Positions 5,614 through 10,961 of a stretch of 25,784 nucleotides of DNA are shown here, piece after piece (the stretch's first letter is position 1; each line of letters starts with the position of its first letter). The stretch is from an uncultured Burkholderiales bacterium (GTDB lineage: Bacteria; Pseudomonadota; Gammaproteobacteria; Burkholderiales; Burkholderiaceae): contig CAMLJY010000075.1 in the NCBI GenBank assembly GCA_946480465.1, positions 1 through 25,784 of the forward strand, written 5' to 3'. Position numbers and translations under genes: made by a program. A model generated the notes under the pieces. It worked only from the letters and a program-made list of their open reading frames with translations. It was not told the DNA's origin and did not search any database.

Positions 5614-7527
5614 ATGGAGCAGCCCACCGCATTGCCCGCGGCCGATGAGGCCATCGTCACGATTCCCTGGGAGCAGCTGCACGACAGCCCGCTGCAGTAT
5701 CGGAAGACCTACAACGAGGCCACGGTCAAAGAGATTGTGGCCACCATCAAGGACACCGGCCGCATCCACCAGGCGCTGGTGGTCCGCCTGCGCTACCCGA
5801 ACCCGCTGTTCCGCGATCGGTACGACCCGCAGGACGGCTATGAGATCGTGTTCGGGCACACGCGCAAGCGCGCCGGCATGTTGGCAGGCCTGGCCGGCGG
5901 CCCGTGCGTGGTGCGCGCCATGAGCGATGCCGAAGTGCGTGCGGCCCAGGCGGCGGAGAACATCGCGCGCGCCGACGTGCACCCGATCGAGGAGGCCGAG
6001 GGCTTCCGGACGATGATCGATGAAGACGGCATCACGGCCGATGAGCTGGCCACCACGCTGGGCAAGTCGCGCAGCTACGTGTACGGCCGGCTGAAGCTGC
6101 TGGCCCTGTGCCCCGAGGTGCGCAAGGCGGTGCTGGCCGGCGACGTGGACACGGAAGTGGGCCTGCTCATCGCACGTGTTGGCAGCCACAAGATGCAGGC
6201 CAAGGCGCTGGGCTACATCAAGGGCAAGTACTGGGACATCGAAGACGGCGGCAAGAAGAGCTTCCGGCAGATCCGTGAGCTGCTGAATGAGCGGTTCACG
6301 TTGGACCTGAAGACCGCGCTTTTCGACACCACCGACGAAACGCTGGTGCCCAGCGCGGGCCATTGCGGCCGCTGCCCGAAGCGCTCCGGCAACGCGCCGG
6401 AGTTCGTGGACATCGCCGAGGGCAACAAGCCCGGGCGCTTCAGCCGCCAGAACACCGGTCCAGACGTCTGCACCGACCCGGACTGCTTCGCCGAGAAGAA
6501 GAAGGCGCACCTCAAGCGGCAAGCCGACGCGCTGACGAAAGCCGGCAAGGTCGTGGTTCAGGGCGCGGCAGCGCGGGCGGCCGTCGGCGCCGACGGCAAG
6601 GTCAAGGGCGCATATGTGCCGCTGAAGGACGTGAAAGACCAGCTGGCGAAAGCGCGGCTGGCCGCGCAGCGCGACAGCGCCATCGTGCCGCCGCCGGTGG
6701 TCGTCATCCAGAACCCGCGCGACGGCAAGACGGTTGAGGCGGTGAAGGTGTGCGACCTGGTCGCCGCCGGCGTGCGGGAGAAGGAGGCGCCCAAGCCGGC
6801 GCGGGCAAGCGGGTCGAGCCGCGACTGGGAGGCCGAGCGGCGGGAACGGGAGGCACGTGCGAAGCAGATCAACGAGCAGCGCATGGCCGTGTTCCGCGCC
6901 GTGCACCACGCAGCGCTGGCCGCGGAGCGCAGCGCGGACGAGCACCGCATCCTGCTGGACTACCTGCTCGATCAGAACGAGTACGGCGACGGCGGGCTGC
7001 TGCTGGTGGCCAAGCTGTGGGGCTACGAGGAGGAGCGGCAGTTCATCAATGCCGTCCAGTCGATGCCGCTGGCCCACCAAGCCCTTGTCATGGTCGAGAT
7101 CGCCATGACGCTCAACCTCGAAGACGGCGGCTGGGGGAACGAGGCAGAACCGGAGTTCCTGCGTGCGGCCGCCAAGCTGTATGGCATCGACCCCGACGCC
7201 CCGCCCCCTACCCCATCCACTGCTGCGCAAGCGCAGGAGGAGGCGGCGGGCAAGGCAAAGGGCAAGGGGTCGAAGTGGGTCAAGGTGAGCAAGCTGGCCG
7301 ACGATCCCGACTTCACCGGGGAAGATCAGACGGACGACGCCGGCTCCGCCGGCGGGAGCACGTCGACGGCCGAGGCGCCATCCAAGGCTGCGCGCGCGCC
7401 CGGTGGTGCGGCCGGCGCGTCGCGCAAGGGTGGCAAGCCTGCGAAGGCCGCTGAACAGACGGACGACGCCGGCTCCGCCGGCGGGAGCGCTGGCCAGGTC
7501 GATGCGTTCGCGGAGGCTGCATCGTGA
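5614..7527 (+). CDS. Orphan ParB-like protein with cysteine cluster
   Basis: A 637-residue protein with GGAGG six bases before ATG 5614. The N-terminal ParB/Spo0J nuclease-CTPase-like domain includes Q-Y-R-K-T-Y and T-G-R-I-H-Q-A-L-V-V, then G-H-T-R-K-R-A (81-87, compare G-E-R-R-x-R-A) and A-A-E-N-I-A-R (113-119, compare E-N-x-x-R). The HTH follows at about 137-160, with G-K-S-R-S-Y-V-Y-G-R-L-K-L-L. Cys251, Cys254, Cys286 and Cys291 form a probable zinc cluster not found in chromosomal ParB. The C-terminal 150 residues are low-complexity and include two copies of Q-T-D-D-A-G-S-A-G-G-S. There is no parA gene in the window, so a role in transcription or DNA organisation is as likely as partition. 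Confidence 0.85.
   Translation: MEQPTALPAADEAIVTIPWEQLHDSPLQYRKTYNEATVKEIVATIKDTGRIHQALVVRLRYPNPLFRDRYDPQDGYEIVFGHTRKRAGMLAGLAGGPCVVRAMSDAEVRAAQAAENIARADVHPIEEAEGFRTMIDEDGITADELATTLGKSRSYVYGRLKLLALCPEVRKAVLAGDVDTEVGLLIARVGSHKMQAKALGYIKGKYWDIEDGGKKSFRQIRELLNERFTLDLKTALFDTTDETLVPSAGHCGRCPKRSGNAPEFVDIAEGNKPGRFSRQNTGPDVCTDPDCFAEKKKAHLKRQADALTKAGKVVVQGAAARAAVGADGKVKGAYVPLKDVKDQLAKARLAAQRDSAIVPPPVVVIQNPRDGKTVEAVKVCDLVAAGVREKEAPKPARASGSSRDWEAERREREARAKQINEQRMAVFRAVHHAALAAERSADEHRILLDYLLDQNEYGDGGLLLVAKLWGYEEERQFINAVQSMPLAHQALVMVEIAMTLNLEDGGWGNEAEPEFLRAAAKLYGIDPDAPPPTPSTAAQAQEEAAGKAKGKGSKWVKVSKLADDPDFTGEDQTDDAGSAGGSTSTAEAPSKAARAPGGAAGASRKGGKPAKAAEQTDDAGSAGGSAGQVDAFAEAAS
6458..6473. repeat. 16-bp near-palindrome, weaker copy 4
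   Basis: GTCCAGACGTCTGCAC lies inside the ParB-like gene, within codons for the cysteine cluster. It matches the best copy in 14 of 16 positions and has a perfect inner palindrome, CAGACGTCTG. It could be coincidental. Confidence 0.4.
7327..7359 (+). repeat. 33-bp in-frame repeat, copy 1
   Basis: A 33-bp unit running from CAGACGGACGAC to GGCGGGAGC, with internal hairpin GCCGGC-TCC-GCCGGC. It encodes residues 572-582 of the ParB-like protein, Q-T-D-D-A-G-S-A-G-G-S. Confidence 0.9.
7456..7488 (+). repeat. 33-bp in-frame repeat, copy 2
   Basis: Identical over 33 bases to copy 1 and in the same frame of the ParB-like gene (residues 615-625), 129 bases (43 codons) further on. Confidence 0.9.
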
Positions 7528-7805
7528 TCGGCGCGATCGCTGCCGCTGCGCGGCTTAAACAGATGGACGACGCCGGCTCCGCCGGCGGGAGCACGGCCAC
7601 GGCCAGCGCGCGCGCGGAACCCGTGTTCGCGTGCGCCGGCCAGAACCAGCTGCAGGCCCTGGATGCCGCCCGGTACCGGCTGCTGCGTGACTGGTGGTTC
7701 GGCCTGTCGATCGCGCTCGGGCCTGACGATCTGCGCGGCGCCCTGACGCCGGAAGAACTGGACGCGAAGCTCGATGAAGGGCTGCGCCGGAGGGCCGGGC
7801 CATGA
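7524..7805 (+). CDS. Small phage protein carrying a shared repeat peptide
   Basis: A 93-residue protein starting at GTG 7524 in a GTGA overlap with the ParB-like gene. Residues 13-23 are Q-M-D-D-A-G-S-A-G-G-S, encoded by the third copy of a 33-bp repeat that also occurs twice in the preceding gene. The C-terminal part, residues about 43-90, is helical with R-Y-R-L-L-R-D-W-W-F-G-L-S-I-A-L-G-P-D-D-L and T-P-E-E-L-D-A-K-L-D-E. No family is recognised. Its stop overlaps the ATG of the next gene. Confidence 0.7.
   Translation: MIGAIAAAARLKQMDDAGSAGGSTATASARAEPVFACAGQNQLQALDAARYRLLRDWWFGLSIALGPDDLRGALTPEELDAKLDEGLRRRAGP
7560..7592 (+). repeat. 33-bp in-frame repeat, copy 3
   Basis: One mismatch to copies 1 and 2 (CAGATGGACGAC). 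It lies 104 bases after copy 2, so out of step with the ParB-like frame, yet it is read as Q-M-D-D-A-G-S-A-G-G-S in the next gene. Confidence 0.9.
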
Positions 7806-8101
7806 ACATCGCCTCCAAGGTCGCGCACGTGAAGCGCGCCGGGCAAACACGGAACCACGAGTGCCACTGGCCCGGCTGCGGCCGCCAGGTGCCGCCGGCG
7901 ATGTGGGGCTGCACCAAGCACTGGTTTGCGCTGCCGAAAGCCCTGCGTGACCGCATCTGGGCGACGTATCGGCCTGGCCAGGAGGCGACCTTGTCGCCAT
8001 CGAGCGAGTACCTGGCGGCCGCGAATGCCGTGCAGCAGTGGATCCGTGAGCACCAGGCCCGCCAGTCCGCGGCCGCCAGCGTGCAAGGGAGGCTCCTGTG
8101 A
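7802..8101 (+). CDS. Phage protein with zinc-ribbon-like N-terminus
   Basis: A 99-residue protein in an ATGA overlap with its upstream neighbour. Residues about 18-40 hold H-E-C-H-W-P-G-C-G-R-Q-V-P-P-A-M-W-G-C and then T-K-H-W, a likely Cys/His metal site (C-x4-C, then C-x2-H). It continues with F-A-L-P-K-A-L-R-D-R-I-W-A-T-Y-R-P-G-Q, a segment I recall from many hypothetical proteins of betaproteobacterial and pseudomonad phages. The function is unknown; nucleic-acid binding is plausible. Its stop overlaps the GTG of the next gene. Confidence 0.75.
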   Translation: MNIASKVAHVKRAGQTRNHECHWPGCGRQVPPAMWGCTKHWFALPKALRDRIWATYRPGQEATLSPSSEYLAAANAVQQWIREHQARQSAAASVQGRLL

Positions 8102-8556
8102 AGCGCTTCCATCCCAGCAAGGCCGCGCTGCTGGCCAGGCTGCAGCGCGCGCTGCGGCCGCCGCGGCTCACCGAGCGCCAGGTGCAGGCGCTGAGCCTGG
8201 TGCACGTCGTCAACCTGGATGCCATCGCCAAGGGCGAGGCCGACGTGCACATGATGTGGGACTTCGTCGGCGGCGCCCTCACCTGGTGGCGCGCGGCCGA
8301 GTTGTCCGGCCTCGGCGTCGACGAGCTGCGGCCGCAGTACGACCTGGCCATGCGCCTGGTCGACCGCTACCGCCGCACCGGCCGGGTCCGCTTCGACGGG
8401 CCGGACTACCAGCTGGCCAAGGAAGGCCTGGCGCTCATGGACGCGCTGGCCAGCAGCATCCCCCAGGCCACGGCCGCCGCGGCCGCGGACTGGTCGGAGG
8501 CAGAAACGCAGCGCCTGGCGAACGCGCTGCCCGAGCCGCAGGAGGCAGCAGCATGA
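8098..8556 (+). CDS. Phage protein, unknown function
   Basis: A 152-residue, largely helical protein from GTG 8098 in a GTGA overlap. It opens with basic residues, K-R-F-H-P-S-K-A-A-L-L-A-R-L-Q-R-A-L-R-P, followed by T-E-R-Q-V-Q-A-L-S-L-V-H-V-V-N-L-D-A-I and V-H-M-M-W-D-F-V-G-G-A-L-T-W-W. The middle, D-L-A-M-R-L-V-D-R-Y-R-R-T-G-R-V, resembles a helical bundle. There is no signal peptide or membrane helix and no recognised family. The next gene starts inside its stop codon. Confidence 0.7.
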   Translation: MKRFHPSKAALLARLQRALRPPRLTERQVQALSLVHVVNLDAIAKGEADVHMMWDFVGGALTWWRAAELSGLGVDELRPQYDLAMRLVDRYRRTGRVRFDGPDYQLAKEGLALMDALASSIPQATAAAAADWSEAETQRLANALPEPQEAAA

Positions 8557-8804
8557 TCGGCACGCAGCCCACCGGCGCCATCGAGGGCGTCATCATCAGC
8601 GCCGTTTCGCACGAGGGCCTAACGGTCACCGTGAACGGCCGTCGCTGCCGCTTGGCCATCGTCGACGACGACGGCACCGTGATCGCCGCCGGCGACCAGG
8701 TCGCGCGCGAGGCCGAGGCGGTGGCCGTCAACAACTACCGCAGCTTTCTGCAGGGGAAGGGCTTCCTGCGGGTTCTCAGCAAACCCATCGAGGCGGGTCA
8801 GTGA
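8553..8804 (+). CDS. Small beta-rich phage protein
   Basis: An 83-residue protein in an ATGA overlap. Strand-forming segments G-V-I-I-S-A-V, L-T-V-T-V-N-G-R-R-C-R-L-A-I-V-D-D-D-G-T-V-I-A-A-G-D-Q-V suggest a small barrel. The C-terminus is helical, N-N-Y-R-S-F-L-Q-G-K-G-F-L. The stop TGA shares its last base with the ATG of the following, frameshifted gene. The family is not recognised. Confidence 0.7.
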   Translation: MIGTQPTGAIEGVIISAVSHEGLTVTVNGRRCRLAIVDDDGTVIAAGDQVAREAEAVAVNNYRSFLQGKGFLRVLSKPIEAGQ

Positions 8805-9035
8805 TGGCGAAGCTGACGATCACGATCGAAGACACGCCGGATGGTGGCGCGATGATCACTGGTGACCCCCAGCTTGGACGAGCTTATCGAGCGTTCCCAA
8901 ACGCCCGAAAGACTCAGCAGCGCCGAGGGCTACGCGATGACAGCCTGGCTCGCGCTACGTGATGCAGCAGAGAAAGCAGCGCGCGAGTCCGGCGGTCTGT
9001 GGGCAGCATGGGATGACAGCCGCACCATGAATTGA
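8804..9035 (+). pseudogene. Frameshifted small phage gene, last of the operon
   Basis: The ATG at 8804 opens a frame encoding M-A-K-L-T-I-T-I-E-D-T-P-D-G-G. That frame loses protein-like character after the C-run at 8866-8870 and stops at 8962. Shifting forward by one base at the run (reading P-S-L-D-E-L-I-E-R-S-Q-T-P-E-R-L) gives a convincing helical sequence, A-E-G-Y-A-M-T-A-W-L-A-L-R-D-A-A-E-K, to a stop at 9033-9035. The combined product would have 76 residues. Five C residues where four would be in frame explain the break. It is either a disabled gene, a sequencing error, or a programmed +1 frameshift at CCC-C. The function is not recognised. Confidence 0.7.
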
Positions 9036-9043
9036 GGCCCCTC

Positions 9044-9059
9044 GTGCAGACAACTACAC
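9044..9059. repeat. 16-bp near-palindrome, copy 5
   Basis: GTGCAGACAACTACAC lies between the last prophage gene and the terminator, at the presumed prophage end. It differs from copy 2 at one base. Confidence 0.75.
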
Positions 9060-9082
9060 AGCCCGCTTCGGCGGGCTTTTTT
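9060..9082 (+). terminator. Intrinsic terminator of the rightward prophage operon
   Basis: AGCCCGC-TTCG-GCGGGCT forms a stable stem with a UUCG tetraloop followed by a run of T. It lies 25 bases after the last prophage stop codon and closes the operon. Confidence 0.9.
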
Positions 9083-9266
9083 ACGCCCGGCCGCCGTTTA
9101 TGTGGCCTATCTCAGGGGCATCCAAGGCTGACGAAGCCGACCTTGGGCGGCTTCGAGGGGGAAACGGCGGGATCAGCCGGAGAAAGCGTGTCTTGCATGG
9201 GGCGCGATTGTCGGCGACGCGGCCGCCTCACGCGCACGCGCGGGAATCGGGGCCGCCGGCCCCAGG
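9083..9266. other. Prophage-chromosome junction region without a convincing gene
   Basis: No reading frame here has protein-like composition. It contains two hairpins without U-tracts: CGAAGCCG/CGGCTTCG arms at 9132-9155, and GGGGCC-GCC-GGCCCC at 9249-9263 immediately after the phaR stop. The latter may help end the phaR transcript. If the prophage inserted by site-specific recombination, one attachment site is likely here or just upstream, but no repeat partner is visible in the window. Confidence 0.5.
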
Positions 9267-9836
9267 TCAGCGCTTGTTCGAGGGCGGGAAGCCCGGCATG
9301 CCGGGGAACAGGGCGCCGGACTGCATCTGCTCGAAGAGCTGCTTGCTCTGCTCCAGGTAGTTGCCCATCAGCCCCTGCATCAGCGGCGCCTGGCCGGTCA
9401 TGAACTGGGCCCAGGCCTCCGGCGTCAGGGTCTTCGGGTCGTACAGGCCCTTGGTCTGCTCGGCGAAGCGGGCCTGCAGGTCGACGAATGCCTGCAGGTT
9501 CCGCTCCAGCATCGAGCCCATCACGCCCTGCATCGCATGGCCGTAGAAGCGGATGAGCTGGGCCAGCGCCGTGGTGGTGAACATCGGCACGCCGCCGGTT
9601 TCTTCCTCAAGGATGATCTGCAGCAGGATGCTGCGCGTGAGGTCCTCGGCGGTCTTGGCGTCTCGCACCTCGAAGGTCTCGCCGTCCAGCACCATGCGCT
9701 TGACGTCCGCCAGCGTGATGTAGCTGCTGGTCTGCGTGTCGTAAAGACGGCGGTTCGGATACTTCTTGAGAACGCGCGGGCCCGTGGCGGCCCCTTCTGT
9801 CCCGCTGGCGGCGGTGCCGCGTCGGTGGGAGGGCAT
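9267..9836 (-). CDS. phaR: Polyhydroxyalkanoate synthesis repressor PhaR
   Basis: A 189-residue regulator that binds PHA granules and represses phasin and other PHA genes until polymer accumulates. The N-terminal DNA-binding domain (residues about 22-85) has L-K-K-Y-P-N-R-R-L-Y-D-T-Q-T-S-S-Y-I and V-R-D-A-K-T-A-E-D-L-T-R-S-I-L-L-Q-I-I. The following PHB-accumulation region has R-F-Y-G-H-A-M-Q-G-V-M-G-S-M-L-E-R-N-L. The C-terminus is rich in Met, Gln and Phe (M-P-G-F-P-P-S-N-K-R). ATG 9836 has AGGAG nine bases upstream, so longer readings are not needed. It is divergent from deoC and not beside phaC here, so it acts in trans. Confidence 0.95.
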   Translation of the reverse strand: MPSHRRGTAASGTEGAATGPRVLKKYPNRRLYDTQTSSYITLADVKRMVLDGETFEVRDAKTAEDLTRSILLQIILEEETGGVPMFTTTALAQLIRFYGHAMQGVMGSMLERNLQAFVDLQARFAEQTKGLYDPKTLTPEAWAQFMTGQAPLMQGLMGNYLEQSKQLFEQMQSGALFPGMPGFPPSNKR

Positions 9837-9974
9837 TACGAACAACTCCTGGTCAAGTGCCGCAAAGATTCTACGGACCCCCACCGCCAGCCCCGGCAGG
9901 GCTTACCCGCTGACGCTGCGCCACGGGGAAACCAGGGGCGAGACCGGCCGGCGCGGCCGCTGATTCTCGGCAGA

Positions 9975-10952
9975 ATGCCTCTCCTTTCGACGCCCTGCCC
10001 CAACCCCGACATGAGGCTCAATCCCGGCACCGAACTCGACCTGTCGCGCGTGCGTGCCGTGCGCGTCAACCAGCCGGCCGTCGTGCGGCGCACCGCCAGC
10101 CTGGCGGCGCGGCGCTCGGTGAAGAAGGACTACCAGGCCGCGTGGCTGGTCAAGGCCATCCAGTGCATGGACCTCACCACGCTGTCGGGCGACGACACGC
10201 CAGGCCGCGTGCAGCGCCTGTGCGCGAAGGCCCGGCAGCCGCTGCGGGCCGACATCCTGCAGGCGCTGGGCCTGGCGGAGCTGAAGGTCGGTGCCGTCTG
10301 CGTCTATCACGAGATGGTGGCGACAGCCGTCAGCCAGCTCCAGGGTAGCGGCATCCCCGTGGCGGTCGTCTCCACCGGCTTCCCGGCCGGCCTGGCGCCG
10401 ATGGAGACCAAGCTGCGCGAGATCCAGCTCTCGGTCGCGGACGGGGCACGCGAGGTGGACATCGTCATCAGCCGCCGCCATGCCTTGACGCACGATTGGC
10501 AGGCCTTGTACGACGAGGTGCGTGCCTTCCGCGCCGACTGCGGCGATGCCCACCTGAAGGCGATCCTCGCCACCGGCGAGCTGCAGACGCTGGAAAACGT
10601 CGCCCGCGCGTCCTGGGTCTGCATGATGGCCGGCGCGGACTTCATCAAGACCTCCACCGGCAAGGAAGGCGTCAACGCGACGCTGGATGTGTCGCTGGTG
10701 ATGGTGCGCGCCATCCGAGAGTACTTCGAGGAGACCGGCCACGTCGTCGGCTACAAGCCCGCGGGCGGCATCAGCAACGCGAAGACGGCGCTGAACTACC
10801 TCGCGCTGATGAAGGAGGAACTGGGCAACCGCTGGCTCGATCCCGCGCTGTTCCGCTTCGGCGCCTCCAGCCTGCTGACCGACATCGAGCGCCAGCTCGA
10901 GCACCACGTGACCGGCCACTACAGCGCGGCGTACCGCCACGCGATGCCGTAG
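9975..10952 (+). CDS. deoC: Deoxyribose-phosphate aldolase
   Basis: A 325-residue class I aldolase that cleaves 2-deoxyribose 5-phosphate to acetaldehyde and glyceraldehyde 3-phosphate. The Schiff-base lysine is Lys225 in D-F-I-K-T-S-T-G-K, the proton-relay lysine is Lys261 in G-Y-K-P-A-G-G-I, and the acidic partner is Asp162 in V-D-I-V-I. The N-terminus is extended compared with E. coli DeoC, as usual in the longer form of the family. ATG 10011 is an alternative start (313 residues); neither has a clear Shine-Dalgarno sequence. The stop is nine bases before the aldehyde dehydrogenase gene, which can consume the acetaldehyde, so the two form a catabolic operon. Confidence 0.95.
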   Translation: MPLLSTPCPNPDMRLNPGTELDLSRVRAVRVNQPAVVRRTASLAARRSVKKDYQAAWLVKAIQCMDLTTLSGDDTPGRVQRLCAKARQPLRADILQALGLAELKVGAVCVYHEMVATAVSQLQGSGIPVAVVSTGFPAGLAPMETKLREIQLSVADGAREVDIVISRRHALTHDWQALYDEVRAFRADCGDAHLKAILATGELQTLENVARASWVCMMAGADFIKTSTGKEGVNATLDVSLVMVRAIREYFEETGHVVGYKPAGGISNAKTALNYLALMKEELGNRWLDPALFRFGASSLLTDIERQLEHHVTGHYSAAYRHAMP

Positions 10953-10961
10953 GACCTTCGC

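Larger units (their letters stand above)
1..9082. mobile_element. Right arm of a lambda-like prophage (partial)
   Basis: The block holds a divergent Cro-like/CI-like switch, a CII-like regulator, a primase-like replication gene, a phage dNMP kinase, an orphan ParB-like protein and many tiny overlapping genes. This is the organisation of the early and lysogeny regions of a temperate phage. It ends in an intrinsic terminator at 9060-9082, after which ordinary chromosomal genes begin with phaR. The left side is cut by the window edge; no integrase, terminase, capsid, tail or lysis gene is visible. The right boundary is inferred from gene content and could lie anywhere between 9036 and 9266; I found no attachment repeat. 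Confidence 0.85.

Noticed and set aside
5473..7230. A 585-codon minus-strand open frame opposite the ParB-like gene
   Set aside because: Same shadow pattern; the plus strand has a good ribosome site and ParB motifs.
7327..7592. CRISPR-like array from three 33-bp repeats
   Set aside because: The repeats are inside coding frames, spacers differ in length (96 and 71 bases) and are themselves coding, and no cas gene is present.
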